Source of the DNA: Bacteroidetes bacterium UBA4416
GTDB taxonomy: Bacteria > Bacteroidota > Bacteroidia > B-17B0 > Aurantibacillaceae
Length of the DNA: 64,000 nt
Direction of reading: 5' to 3'
Assembly (NCBI GenBank): GCA_002390745.1
Contig: DGQK01000051.1
Span: 1 to 64,000, forward strand
A program made the translations under genes and the position numbers. A model generated the notes under the pieces. It saw only the letters and a program-made list of their open reading frames with translations, was not told the origin of the DNA and searched no databases. This document shows positions 1 to 9,133 of this stretch, piece after piece. Each line of letters begins with the position of its first letter. Position 1 is the first letter of the stretch.

Positions 1-577
1 CTCTTTGTATCCAATTGTTTTCTTCAACAAAACCGGGAACGTTTGTTAATTTTCTAATCAGGCTATACCCAGGACTAGATTCTTCCGTATTAAGATTCCA
101 ATTAGAATAATGATTTTGTAACTCTCGTGATATAAGTGAGTAATACTCGTGCCATTTTTTAGGGAAGTATTTGTCTTTTACATCGGGATGAATTAATAGT
201 AGATTTTCAACATCTTCTAAGGCAAAAATTTTTAATTTTTCCTGTAAATAGGGCCCAAGTAATTTGACTAAATTTTTCTTATCTTCTTCACTTATTTTTT
301 TTATAATTACTAATAGGAACTCATCGGGGTGATGTAAATTAAATAATGGCTGAATCTGTTCGGCTATTCTTCTTAAGGTAAATGAATCATTATTTTGGAT
401 TCGCTTAATCTCGCAAATTACTTTGCGACCATTTTCCGGTGAATAACCTTGCGATAAATCAATTCCTAGGTCATTAGGGCCTTGCTGAGGCGTCAATGAA
501 TATCCTCTTTTTGAAAAGAGATCTTTTATAAGCTCTTCTAGTTCTACAGGGCTAATATTTTCAAGTGTTTTGTTCAA
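1..577 (-). CDS. Mrr-like restriction endonuclease-fold protein, partial at the window edge
   Basis: An open frame of 192 codons reads leftward out of the window, so the C-terminus is missing. The N-terminal ~60 residues resemble the Mrr/PD-(D/E)xK nuclease fold: an early Glu in a helix (VELEELI), then NDLGIDL with the putative catalytic Asp, then VICEIKR giving the E-x-K pair, followed by a helix-rich part with LRRIAEQI. The role (DNA cleavage, perhaps defence) is inferred from fold only. The start is taken at TTG (577), since an in-frame stop lies just upstream and no ATG is available; this is uncertain. The stretch is clearly more AT-rich than the genes that follow, which fits horizontal acquisition. 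The missing part could carry an NTPase or other effector domain. Confidence 0.6.
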   Translation of the reverse strand, partial: MNKTLENISPVELEELIKDLFSKRGYSLTPQQGPNDLGIDLSQGYSPENGRKVICEIKRIQNNDSFTLRRIAEQIQPLFNLHHPDEFLLVIIKKISEEDKKNLVKLLGPYLQEKLKIFALEDVENLLLIHPDVKDKYFPKKWHEYYSLISRELQNHYSNWNLNTEESSPGYSLIRKLTNVPGFVEENNWIQR

Positions 578-666
578 AGAAGTATTATTTTATGGGTTAT
601 CTATTTCCAGAGGTTGTATTTCATAGTCTCCGAAAGCAATTTAATCAATCCTCCTGATCTAAAAAT

Positions 667-687
667 GGCGGTTTACCGCCCTTTTTT
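667..687 (+). terminator. Short rho-independent terminator, no obvious parent gene
   Basis: GGCGG-TTTA-CCGCC stem-loop followed at once by C and six T. It lies between the leftward nuclease gene and the rightward AraC gene, so no + strand gene upstream accounts for it. Confidence 0.5.
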
Positions 688-703
688 ATAGATTTTAATC
701 TAT
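688..703. promoter_or_regulatory. Operator-like inverted repeat upstream of araC-type gene
   Basis: ATAGATT-TT-AATCTAT, a 7-bp perfect dyad with a 2-bp spacer, about 50 bp before the regulator gene. It may be an operator site, but no binding protein can be named. Confidence 0.25.
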
Positions 704-754
704 AAATTAGCTCCCGATGAAATATAGTACGATTAGTGCATTAACAACACTAAC

Positions 755-1585
755 TTGAAGATAAAGGTCAACTCAAACGAAAATCCGTATCCATCTGCTG
801 ATATGGAGCAAAAACGCCTTCAGCCACGCAAGCTGAGCTCGTATTTTATGGTGCTGATCGAGAGCGGCTCCATCACCTACAACCTCGATATGCAGGATAT
901 TACGCTTACGGAAGGGCAGTTGCTGTTTGCGATGCCGAACCAGGTTTTTGTGCCCCCCTCCAAAGCAGACGATCTTACGTACTTCAAGGTATTATTTGAT
1001 GATAACACGCTGGCGTTGCTGCCACAGCAATTTCCCTTTTTAGTGAATCCTTTGCAGTCGCAAACCATACTTTTTGACAATGCCGCAAGGCAGCGGATAA
1101 GAAAGTGCTTTGAGATTTTAAACCAGATTCTTTACCTGGATCAACTTCCAACCGATACAGAAATCCTATTGGCCTATCTGAACTCGCTGTTAGTGGAGCT
1201 GAACAGTGCTTATTTCAAAAACAATGAGCCAGCCAGCCAGTTAAACGCGAACCTTTCCAAATTTATTGAATTCAAATTGGCCGTAGAAACACACCTGACA
1301 GAGCAGCCGTCTATCAATGCCATTGCCGAAAAGCTGGCTTTAACCACCAATAGCTTATACCGGATCGTCAAAGAATATTCCGGGATTTCGCCGAAGGACT
1401 TTCTTACTAACCGCCTGATGATAGAAGCACAACGGAAATTGCATTATTCCAGGCTGTCGGTCAAAGAACTGGCCTATGAGCTGGGCTTTAATGACCCTGA
1501 TTATTTTTCACGCCTTTTCAAAAAATGCACCGGAAAAAGCGTCAGTGAGGTTTTAGAAACCCGGCAGGATTTGTCAGGAGAATAA
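755..1585 (+). CDS. AraC-family transcriptional regulator
   Basis: A 276-residue DNA-binding regulator. Residues about 25-140 form a cupin-like sensor region (SSYFMVLIESGSITYNLD, then LLFAMPNQVF). Residues about 165-270 hold the double helix-turn-helix typical of AraC proteins: INAIAEKLALTTNSLYRIVKEYSGISP and VKELAYELGFNDPDYFSRLFKK. The frame opens with TTG at 755; an ATG at 803 (residue 17) is an alternative start. The dehydrogenase gene follows on the same strand within 70 bp, so it is the likely target. The inducer is unknown. Confidence 0.9.
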   Translation: MKIKVNSNENPYPSADMEQKRLQPRKLSSYFMVLIESGSITYNLDMQDITLTEGQLLFAMPNQVFVPPSKADDLTYFKVLFDDNTLALLPQQFPFLVNPLQSQTILFDNAARQRIRKCFEILNQILYLDQLPTDTEILLAYLNSLLVELNSAYFKNNEPASQLNANLSKFIEFKLAVETHLTEQPSINAIAEKLALTTNSLYRIVKEYSGISPKDFLTNRLMIEAQRKLHYSRLSVKELAYELGFNDPDYFSRLFKKCTGKSVSEVLETRQDLSGE

Positions 1586-1599
1586 ATGGATTTGTCCAT
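1586..1599. promoter_or_regulatory. Inverted repeat between AraC and SDR genes
   Basis: ATGGA-TTTG-TCCAT, a 5-bp dyad just after the AraC stop codon and about 20 bp before the -7 element of the next gene. It is a candidate binding site for the adjacent regulator. Confidence 0.25.
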
Positions 1600-1620
1600 C
1601 TTCCCTGTTTTTTGGCTACC

Positions 1621-1628
1621 TACTTTTG
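1621..1628 (+). promoter_or_regulatory. Bacteroidota -7 element for the SDR gene
   Basis: TACTTTTG fits TAnnTTTG exactly, 26 bp before the ATG at 1654. No well-spaced -33 TTTG is visible, so this is moderate evidence. Confidence 0.4.
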
Positions 1629-1653
1629 CGTCATTCATCTAAACTTGAAAAAA

Positions 1654-2391
1654 ATGAAATCAGCATTAGTAACAGGAGCCAACAAGGGTATTGGCTTTGA
1701 AGTTGTGAGGCAACTCGCACAAAAAGGAATGTATGTTTATCTCGGCAGCCGTAATTTAGAAAACGGCCGGAAAGCCGTGGATGCATTAAAAGCAGAAGGC
1801 TTAAACACCATAGAGGCTATTGAGCTTGACGTGACAAACGACGAATCTGTAAAGAATGCCCGTGCGGAAATTGGCAGGAAAACAAAAGCATTGGACATAT
1901 TGATCAATAATGCAGGCATCTACGGCGGCTATCCGCAGCAGGCGCTCAATGCAGGCATCGACCAGTTCAAGGCCGCCTATGATGCCAATGTATTTGGTGT
2001 GGTGAGGGTAACACAGGCATTTATGGATCTATTGAAAATGTCTCCGGAGCCCCGCATTGTCAATGTCAGCTCAAGTCAGGGTTCCATAACCTTGCACAGC
2101 GACCCCTCATACACCTATTACGACTACAAAGGGGCTGTGTATCTTTCTTCAAAATCGGCCATGAATATGTATACAGTGGTTTTGGCTTACGAACTGAAAG
2201 ATCTTAATTTTAAAATAAATGCTGTTTGCCCGGGTTATACAAAGACAGATTTCAACGGCCATCGCGGGCCCGGCAAGATTGAGGATGCAGGCAAACGAAT
2301 CATCCGATACGCATTGATTGACAAAGACGGACCGACAGGAAAATTTTTCAGTGAGGAGAACAATCCTGCAACAGGCGAGATCCCATGGTAA
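1654..2391 (+). CDS. Short-chain dehydrogenase/reductase (carbonyl reductase-like)
   Basis: A 245-residue NAD(P)-dependent oxidoreductase with a single Rossmann domain. The cofactor loop TGANKGIG is at residues 7-14, NNAG follows near residue 87, and the catalytic Ser (VNVSSSQG) and Tyr-x-x-x-Lys (YLSSK) are present. The PG motif after the active site (AVCPGYTKTD) is intact. The start is the ATG at 1654, which places the glycine-rich strand at the N-terminus as in the family; the frame stays open upstream but adds non-homologous-looking residues. The organisation resembles AraC regulator plus inducible detoxifying SDR pairs. The substrate is not known. Confidence 0.88.
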   Translation: MKSALVTGANKGIGFEVVRQLAQKGMYVYLGSRNLENGRKAVDALKAEGLNTIEAIELDVTNDESVKNARAEIGRKTKALDILINNAGIYGGYPQQALNAGIDQFKAAYDANVFGVVRVTQAFMDLLKMSPEPRIVNVSSSQGSITLHSDPSYTYYDYKGAVYLSSKSAMNMYTVVLAYELKDLNFKINAVCPGYTKTDFNGHRGPGKIEDAGKRIIRYALIDKDGPTGKFFSEENNPATGEIPW

Positions 2392-2753
2392 TGAGGCAGG
2401 CTTCTATGTCAGGAAGTTGTTTCATGGTTTCATTTACATTCCCTGCTGATGGTGTTGGATAGCAGCTTAGCCAAAAGCTGTGGGAAGCATCAAAAAGCAG
2501 ATGTTATTTTATTCCCGGGCATTTTTTTATGGCCCGGGGATAGCTCGTTTTCCTGTTCTGTATAAAAAAAGAGTGTTTTTTGGTTTGTTTTTAGTCATTT
2601 GATAGTCAGGTAATTAGATCGGGTCCTGAACTTTGGCGCTGAAAATTTAATTTAAACTTCGCTTCAATTAAATAACTTTGTTCTATCCTTAGGTATTTCT
2701 CCATATTTCTTTTATCAGTTTATCTGATCTTCACGACTGAGCTTGGCCAGTTC
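2392..2753. other. Intergenic stretch with hairpin and czc promoter
   Basis: No gene is seen. A CCCGGG...CCCGGG hairpin with an AT-rich loop (2514-2537) may terminate the dehydrogenase transcript. The TAACTTTG box at 2673-2680 is listed separately. Confidence 0.4.
2673..2680 (+). promoter_or_regulatory. -7 element of the metal efflux operon
   Basis: TAACTTTG matches TAnnTTTG exactly, 74 bp upstream of the GTG start at 2754. The upstream -33 region is only TTTAA-like. Confidence 0.45.
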
Positions 2754-3071
2754 GTGAAGCTCCCTTTATTTGTGAAACACTATCTTGAGCACAAGTCTAA
2801 AGATTCGCAATTATCATTGATCGGATTTATTGAAATGCATTATGCGAATCAGGACATTCAGGATGATGACTACGATGAGGACATGAAGCTACCTTTCAAA
2901 AAGCATAACGTTTGTCCCGGCACGTCTTTGGTTTCTTTCGTGCCTGCTAATGATGAGGAGTTCACATTCAGGCTTTCCGACACAGGCCGGGAAATCTATT
3001 CTTCGTACCAGGATGTGTTTTTACCTTCCACTTCTCTTTCTTCCATCTGGCAGCCGCCAAAAGCCTGTTAA
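2754..3071 (+). CDS. Conserved small cytosolic protein of Bacteroidota metal-efflux loci
   Basis: A 105-residue protein starting with GTG (KLPLFVKHYLEHK). It has no signal peptide or membrane segment, an acidic middle (DIQDDDYDEDM), then KLPFKKHNVCPG with a single Cys in a His/Cys-containing segment that could touch metal. From memory, similar small proteins precede CzcA/CusA-type pumps in many Bacteroidota. The gene sits 89 bp ahead of the pump gene on the same strand, so it is probably in the operon. Function unknown; a metal-sensing or accessory role is only inferred. Confidence 0.7.
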   Translation: MKLPLFVKHYLEHKSKDSQLSLIGFIEMHYANQDIQDDDYDEDMKLPFKKHNVCPGTSLVSFVPANDEEFTFRLSDTGREIYSSYQDVFLPSTSLSSIWQPPKAC

Positions 3072-3160
3072 TTATTAGTTGATGTTTAGTCATTGTATGC
3101 TCCCATTGGGTCGGCATATAAACGACTGTCGTTTTTTATAATTAACACTAAAGGAAAATT

Positions 3161-6100
3161 ATGCTGAATAAAATAATTGAGTTTTCCATACGGAATAAAC
3201 TCATCATCGGGCTCTTCGTATTGGCCCTGATAGGCTATGGCGCTTATGAAGTGACCAAACTCCCTATTGACGCTGTGCCCGACATTACAAATAACCAGGT
3301 GCAGGTTATCACCGTGGCGCCGTCTTTTGGTGCAACAGATATCGAAAGGCTTGTCACGTTTCCGATCGAACAGGCAAACACAAATATTTCCGGCCTAAAG
3401 GAGATCCGAAGCTTTTCACGCTTTGGCCTGTCGCTGGTAACGATCGTGTTTGATGATGAAACGGATATTTATTGGGCAAGGCAGCAGGTTTCGGAGCGCC
3501 TTCAGAAAATACAATCGCAAATTCCCCAGGGAATCGGTACGCCGGAGCTTGGCCCGGTTTCTACCGGTCTGGGTGAAATTTACCAATATACGGTCAGGGC
3601 CAAAGAGGGCTACGAAAACAGGTACAGCGAAACAGAGCTGCGTACCATCCAGGACTGGCTTGTGCGCAGGCAGTTGCTGGGTGTTAAAGGTGTGGCCGAG
3701 GTGAGTAGCTTTGGCGGCAAGCTGAAACAATTTGAGATCGCCGTCGATCCTGATAAGCTGCAATCCTATCATGTAACGATCCTCGATATATTTAACGCGC
3801 TGGAAAAAAATAACCAGAATACGGGAGGCACATACATTGAAAAAGGTCCGACTGTTTTGTTCATCAGAAGCGAAGGCTTGATCGGAAATATTGAGGACAT
3901 TGAGAATATATCGGTTAAATCAACAGAGACAGGGCGACCTCTATTCATCAGGGATGTTGCCAGCGTACATATTGGATTTGCTACCCGCTACGGTGCCATG
4001 TGCTATAACGATCAGGGAGAAGTTGCAGGAGCCGTGGTGATGATGTTGAAGGGCGCCAATAGCAGTGATGTCATCAGGCAGGTGAAAGAGCGGGTTGCCC
4101 AGATACAGAAAACGCTTCCGGAGGGCGTGGTGATCGATCCATTTTTAGACAGAACGAAGATGGTAAACAATGCGATCGGTACCGTTGAGCAAAACCTGAT
4201 GGAAGGAGCGCTTATCGTCATTTTCGTGCTGGTGTTGTTTTTGGGGAACCTGAGGGCAGGCTTGCTGGTGGCTTCCGTCATACCGCTTGCCATGCTGTTT
4301 GCAGTCATCCTGATGAATATATTTGGCGTAAGCGGAAACCTGATGAGCCTGGGCGCGCTGGATTTTGGCCTGATCATAGACGGTGCGGTGATCATTGTAG
4401 AAGCGGTGATGCACCAGCTTTCCCATAATAAAAAGTTCAGGATCATTCCTCAGCTCAGCCAGCAGAAAATGGATGAGGAGGTAAAGTTGTCCGCATCCAA
4501 AATGATGAACAGCGCCGTTTTCGGGCAGGTGATCATTCTTGTGGTGTACCTGCCGATATTCACGCTGCAGGGCATAGAAGGGAAAATGTTCAAGCCTATG
4601 GCACAAACAGTGGCTTTTGCCCTGCTGGGCGCTTTTGTGCTTTCTCTTACCTACATCCCCATGATGAGCGCCTTATTTCTGAGTAAAAAAACAAAGCACA
4701 AGCGAAACATCTCCGATAAGCTGATGTCGGTGATTGAAAAGGCTTATCAGCATGCGCTGGCAAAAGTGCTGCGCTATCCGCGAACCGTTCTGGCATTGGT
4801 GATCGCATTGTTTGCCGGAGCTGCTTTTACACTCACCACGCTTGGTGGAGAGTTTATCCCGGCCCTGGAGGAAGGAGATTTTGCTCTTGAAATGCGGGTT
4901 TTGCCGGGCAGCAACCTGAACACCACCATGCAAAGCGCTACAAAGGCGGCCGGCATTTTAAAGCGAAGGTTCCCGGAAGTCACGGAAGTGGTTGCCAAGA
5001 TAGGCAGCGGTGAAGTGCCCACCGATCCCATGCCGATAGATGCTGCCGATCTGATGATTATTTTAAAAGATAAATCCGAATGGACTTCGGCTAAGACATT
5101 CTCTGAGCTTGGCGAAAAAATGGGAAAAGAGCTGGAAGTTGTCCTTGGTACAAGCTTCAGCTTTCAGTTTCCGGTACAAATGCGCTTCAATGAGCTCATG
5201 ACAGGTGCCAAGCAGGATGTGGTTTGCAAGCTATTCGGAGAAAACCTCGATACACTGGCCGTGTATGCGCAAAAGCTTGGCGGGATAGCGGCGGGCGTGC
5301 AAGGTGCTAAAAACATCTATGTGGAGCCGGTGACAGGAATGCCTCAGATCATCATCAATTATAACCGTGCCGCCATTGCCGAGTATGATCTGGCCATTTC
5401 CGACATCAATAAAGTGATAAACACGGCTTTCTCGGGGCAAAGCACCGGGCAGTTATTTGAGGGAGAAAAGCGCTTTGATATCGTCGTACGCCTCGATACG
5501 GTAAAACGAAAAGACCTTGAAGATGTCAGGAACATCTTAATACCAACCGGGCAGGGAACTCAAATCCCATTGTACCAGTTGGCGGATGTGAGCATACAAA
5601 ACGGGCCGAACCAGGTACAGCGGGAAGATGCCAAGCGCCGCATCGTTGTAGGATTCAATGTAAGAGGAAGAGACGTGCAGACGATCGTAAACGAGTTGCA
5701 GCAAAAGGTAGATGCACAGGTAAAACTTCCTTCGGGGTACTATGTCACCTATGGCGGTGCGTTTGAGAACCTCAATGAGGCCAAGCAGAGGCTTGGAATC
5801 GCTGTTCCGGTATCATTGGTCCTGATTTTCCTTTTGCTTTTTTTCGCCTTCAATTCTGTGAGGCAGGGTTTGTTGATCTATTCGGCGATTCCTCTCTCGG
5901 CAATAGGCGGCATCTTTTTCCTTGCGCTGAGAGGTATGCCCTTTAGCATCAGCGCGGGTGTAGGATTCATCGCCCTCTTTGGCGTCGCCGTATTGAATGG
6001 AATAGTGCTTATCGCAGAGTTTAACCGCTTACGGAAGGAAGGAATGGAGAATCTCGGCCGGGTCGTGCTCACGGGAACGAGCGTCCGCCTGCGCCCGGTG

Positions 6101-7516
6101 ATGATGACGGCATTTGTAGCATCGCTCGGCTTTCTGCCAATGGCTATCAGTAATGGCGCCGGCGCAGAGGTGCAGCGCCCGCTGGCCACAGTGGTCATCG
6201 GCGGATTAATGATCGCAACCTTCCTCACCTTGTTTGTATTGCCTGTTCTTTATGTCATTTTTGAATCGATGGCCAAAGCAAAAGCTTTAAAAGCACCGAA
6301 AGCCACCGGGGCGCTGGTGATCCTTATGTTAATGGCGTTTTCCGAAACCAGGGCCCAGGTACCGATAAGCCTGCAAACAGCCATCGACACGGCCTTAAAG
6401 AATAATTTAACGGTAAAAAATGAAAGGCTGAAAGCAGAATACAGGAAAAAACTGATCAGGACCTCTGCCAGCGTACCTCGGACAAGTGTCATCGGAGAGT
6501 ACGGACAGATCAACAGCTATTACAGCGACAACCGGTTCGGCGCCTCGCAATCCTTCAATTTCCCAACCGTATACGGTCATCAAAAGCAGCTGCTGAGTGA
6601 GGAATGGAATGCGGCGCTGATAAGCGTGAACCTGAAGGAGGCGGAAACAAAGAAGCTCGTGTGTGATGTGTTCTACACGTTTCTGTACCTGGCCGAAAAA
6701 GAAAAGCTTCTCCTGAGAAACGACAGCATGTATAGCGTGTTTTTAGAAAAAGCAAATGCACGCTTTGCAAAAGGTGAAAGCAACGTATTGGAAAAGACGA
6801 GCGCGGAGGTTCAGCGCGGCTCGATCGCTGTTCAATTAAAGCAGCTGAAACAGGATATTGAGATGGTGAAACTGCAGCTGGCTCTGCTTCTTAATACCTC
6901 AACCCGGTTCATTCCCGCAGAGCCGGACTGGAAGCTGAAGCTGGAGGTGCAGGCGGATCAGGGCGGTTTCGCCCGGCATCCTGCGCTCAAATTCCTGGAG
7001 CAGCAGAAGAAGATATCGTTTATTACCAGAAAAGTTGAAAGGGCCAGGCTTTTACCGGATTTTAGCATTGGGTACTACAACATGTCCATGCAGGGAACAG
7101 GAGCCGATAACAGATCCTACAGCGCTTCCACAAGGTTCCAGTCTGTGCAGTTCGGCCTTGGGCTTCCCTTGTTTTTCGGCGCTCAGAAAGCACAGATAAA
7201 CGCTTCGCGCATCAATCAATACATTTCCGACAATGCGTATCAACTCGAAAAGAAACAGATCGAGAACCAGTATGAGTCGCTTCTTGCCAGGTACCAGTCC
7301 AACATCTCAACGGTTGATTATTTCGAGAACACAGCCTTGAAAAATGCCCGTGTGATTTTTGAAACAGCAGACAGGCAATTCCTGAATGGAGAGATAAATT
7401 ACCTGGACTGGGTGGCACTTACCAACCAGGCAATCGCTATTCAGTCCGGCTATATGGATGCTGTCAGGAATTTAAATGAAACGATCATACAGATTAACTA
7501 TTTACAATCAAACTAA
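3161..7516 (+). CDS. czcA: Heavy-metal RND pump fused to its outer-membrane factor (CzcA-CzcC fusion)
   Basis: A 1451-residue inner-membrane proton-driven metal exporter. Residues 1 to ~1040 are a complete HME-RND pump with two sets of six helices and two porter loops; D401-x5-D407-x6-E414 in helix 4 (DFGLIIDGAVIIVE) matches the Asp/Asp/Glu proton relay of CzcA/CusA. From ~1066 to the end the chain is a CzcC/TolC-like coiled-coil protein (SLQTAIDTALKNNLTVKNERL onward). Between them, near 1049-1064, sits a hydrophobic run ending SETRAQ that still resembles a signal peptide. Such fusions are known in Bacteroidota. AAGGA is present 6 nt before the ATG. CzcB follows 8 bp downstream. Likely substrates are Co, Zn, Cd or Cu/Ag; the exact metal is not resolved. 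Confidence 0.93.
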   Translation: MLNKIIEFSIRNKLIIGLFVLALIGYGAYEVTKLPIDAVPDITNNQVQVITVAPSFGATDIERLVTFPIEQANTNISGLKEIRSFSRFGLSLVTIVFDDETDIYWARQQVSERLQKIQSQIPQGIGTPELGPVSTGLGEIYQYTVRAKEGYENRYSETELRTIQDWLVRRQLLGVKGVAEVSSFGGKLKQFEIAVDPDKLQSYHVTILDIFNALEKNNQNTGGTYIEKGPTVLFIRSEGLIGNIEDIENISVKSTETGRPLFIRDVASVHIGFATRYGAMCYNDQGEVAGAVVMMLKGANSSDVIRQVKERVAQIQKTLPEGVVIDPFLDRTKMVNNAIGTVEQNLMEGALIVIFVLVLFLGNLRAGLLVASVIPLAMLFAVILMNIFGVSGNLMSLGALDFGLIIDGAVIIVEAVMHQLSHNKKFRIIPQLSQQKMDEEVKLSASKMMNSAVFGQVIILVVYLPIFTLQGIEGKMFKPMAQTVAFALLGAFVLSLTYIPMMSALFLSKKTKHKRNISDKLMSVIEKAYQHALAKVLRYPRTVLALVIALFAGAAFTLTTLGGEFIPALEEGDFALEMRVLPGSNLNTTMQSATKAAGILKRRFPEVTEVVAKIGSGEVPTDPMPIDAADLMIILKDKSEWTSAKTFSELGEKMGKELEVVLGTSFSFQFPVQMRFNELMTGAKQDVVCKLFGENLDTLAVYAQKLGGIAAGVQGAKNIYVEPVTGMPQIIINYNRAAIAEYDLAISDINKVINTAFSGQSTGQLFEGEKRFDIVVRLDTVKRKDLEDVRNILIPTGQGTQIPLYQLADVSIQNGPNQVQREDAKRRIVVGFNVRGRDVQTIVNELQQKVDAQVKLPSGYYVTYGGAFENLNEAKQRLGIAVPVSLVLIFLLLFFAFNSVRQGLLIYSAIPLSAIGGIFFLALRGMPFSISAGVGFIALFGVAVLNGIVLIAEFNRLRKEGMENLGRVVLTGTSVRLRPVMMTAFVASLGFLPMAISNGAGAEVQRPLATVVIGGLMIATFLTLFVLPVLYVIFESMAKAKALKAPKATGALVILMLMAFSETRAQVPISLQTAIDTALKNNLTVKNERLKAEYRKKLIRTSASVPRTSVIGEYGQINSYYSDNRFGASQSFNFPTVYGHQKQLLSEEWNAALISVNLKEAETKKLVCDVFYTFLYLAEKEKLLLRNDSMYSVFLEKANARFAKGESNVLEKTSAEVQRGSIAVQLKQLKQDIEMVKLQLALLLNTSTRFIPAEPDWKLKLEVQADQGGFARHPALKFLEQQKKISFITRKVERARLLPDFSIGYYNMSMQGTGADNRSYSASTRFQSVQFGLGLPLFFGAQKAQINASRINQYISDNAYQLEKKQIENQYESLLARYQSNISTVDYFENTALKNARVIFETADRQFLNGEINYLDWVALTNQAIAIQSGYMDAVRNLNETIIQINYLQSN

Positions 7517-7524
7517 TTTCAACT

Positions 7525-8655
7525 ATGAAAAACAGTATCATCTTTTTGCTCGTGCTTTTATCACTTTCTTCCTGTTCTTCGGAAAAAGCCGATCAAAGCG
7601 AAACGGCCGTTTCCGATGAAACGACCCTTAGCCTGACAGAGGCGCAATACAAGGACGCAGATATCCGCACTGGAACATTGGAAAAGCGCACGATTTCGAT
7701 CTTACTGAAATTAAATGGGAAGATCGATGTGCCGCCTCAGAACATGGTGTCGGTGAGCACGCCGCTTGGGGGCTTCCTCAAATCGTCAAAGCTGTTGCCC
7801 GGAATGCCTGTAAAAAAAGGCGAGGTATTGGCCGTCATGGAAGATCAGCAATACATTCAGCTGCAGCAGGATTACCTGACCGCAAAATCAAAGCTGGCTT
7901 ATTTCGAGAACGAATACAAGCGGCAGCAAGAGCTCAATCAGAGCAAAGCCAGCAGCGATAAAATTTTCCAGCAAACCGAAGTGGATTTCAAAACCCAGAA
8001 AATCGCCCTTAGCGCCTTATCCGAAAAGCTGCGCCTCATTAACATCAATCCGGCGCTCCTCAGCGAAGACAACCTGTCGAGGCAGGTGAATGTGTATTCA
8101 ACGATAGATGGCTTTGTTTCCAAAGTCAATGTCAATATCGGAAAGTACGTTAACCCGTCGGATGTTTTATTTGAGCTGATCAACCCGGAAGACATCCACC
8201 TGAACTTAAAGGTATTCGAGAAGGACCTGGACAAACTGTCCGTCGGGCAAAAGCTGATGGCGTTTAACAACAATCAGCCGGACAAAAAACACGGCTGTGA
8301 GATTATCCTCATCAGCCAGGATCTTTCAGCAGACAGGAGCGCAGAAGTGCATTGTCATTTTGACAATTACGATAAAGCCCTGTTGCCCGGCATGTATATG
8401 AATGCTGAAGTGGCCGTTCATGTTTCCGATCAGTTAGCCGTCAGCTCCGATGCCATCGTCAGCTTTGAGGGGCGCGACTTTGTGTTTGTGGAAGAGAAGC
8501 CCCGGAATTTCAGATTAGTTGAAGTGAGCCAGGGCGATTCCGAAGGAGGATTTACAGGGGTGAAAGCGGTTCAGGGAAAACAGCTGGAAAGGCTTCCTGT
8601 TGTGATAAAAGGAGCTTATTCTTTATTAATGCAATTGAAGAACAAAGGGGAGTAA
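7525..8655 (+). CDS. czcB: Periplasmic adaptor (membrane fusion) lipoprotein of the RND pump
   Basis: A 376-residue HlyD-type adaptor. The lipobox LSSC makes Cys17 the likely lipid anchor. Barrel-sandwich/lipoyl halves flank a helical hairpin (YIQLQQDYLTAKSKLAYFENEYKR region), followed by the beta-barrel (VNVYSTIDGFVSKVNVNIGKYV; LHLNLKVFEKDLDKL) and membrane-proximal domain. It should connect the inner-membrane pump with the outer-membrane factor. It is 8 bp downstream of the pump gene, so translation is probably coupled. No metal-binding His-rich tail like that of classical CzcB is visible. Confidence 0.92.
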   Translation: MKNSIIFLLVLLSLSSCSSEKADQSETAVSDETTLSLTEAQYKDADIRTGTLEKRTISILLKLNGKIDVPPQNMVSVSTPLGGFLKSSKLLPGMPVKKGEVLAVMEDQQYIQLQQDYLTAKSKLAYFENEYKRQQELNQSKASSDKIFQQTEVDFKTQKIALSALSEKLRLININPALLSEDNLSRQVNVYSTIDGFVSKVNVNIGKYVNPSDVLFELINPEDIHLNLKVFEKDLDKLSVGQKLMAFNNNQPDKKHGCEIILISQDLSADRSAEVHCHFDNYDKALLPGMYMNAEVAVHVSDQLAVSSDAIVSFEGRDFVFVEEKPRNFRLVEVSQGDSEGGFTGVKAVQGKQLERLPVVIKGAYSLLMQLKNKGE

Positions 8656-8757
8656 TCGATAAACGGCGATGAGAGAGCAACACAGCAGCATCTCTGCATA
8701 TGATGAGATCGCTTATGAGTAAGAACCGCGCGTTGCCGTTCAAAGGATGACCGAACG

Positions 8758-8792
8758 ATACACCCGGCCTTTCATGGAAAAGCCGGGTGTAT
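8758..8792. terminator. Strong hairpin between convergent operons
   Basis: An 11-bp perfect stem ATACACCCGGC / GCCGGGTGTAT with a 13-nt loop. It lies between czcB and the leftward LETM1-like gene. There is no T-run on either side, so it may act as a barrier or processing site rather than a classical terminator. Confidence 0.4.
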
Positions 8793-8794
8793 GC

Positions 8795-9112
8795 TCACCC
8801 TTGCTGTTGTTGCTTGTTGGGGTCTGTAAATGTGGAAGGTATCAGGTCGATGTTGTGCCTGGCCGCTACCTTTATGAGGATTGGCATCACGATCGATGCC
8901 CCGGGAATGAGCGCAAAGGGAACGCCGATGCCTACTATCTTCAGGGAGTCCAGGACCTGAGTTCTCAGGACCTGATCTTCCTCCTCCGTGATTGTGCCCT
9001 CTGAGAGGTATTTACGGATGATCGCTCCTGCCTCTTGATCCCCGCGGTATTCCGCTTTAATGCCCTGCAGGAAGTGAAGCGCATGGGCTTCTAAAGTTGC
9101 TTTGATATCCAT
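8795..9112 (-). CDS. LETM1-like small protein, third gene of the chaperone operon
   Basis: A 105-residue protein. After a helical, charged N-terminal half, residues ~60-95 (VGIGVPFALIPGASIVMPIL, then IKVAARHNIDLIPSTF) resemble the membrane/ribosome-binding segment of LETM1 proteins, including the ending L-P-S-T-F. One short membrane segment is likely. It lies 21 bp downstream of cbpM and probably shares its transcript. LETM1 relatives in mitochondria act in ion homeostasis and insertion of inner-membrane proteins; extending that here is inference. Ends in a polyglutamine tract (NKQQQQG). Confidence 0.6.
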   Translation of the reverse strand: MDIKATLEAHALHFLQGIKAEYRGDQEAGAIIRKYLSEGTITEEEDQVLRTQVLDSLKIVGIGVPFALIPGASIVMPILIKVAARHNIDLIPSTFTDPNKQQQQG

Positions 9113-9133
9113 GATCCGCCTGTTGGCTTGTTG

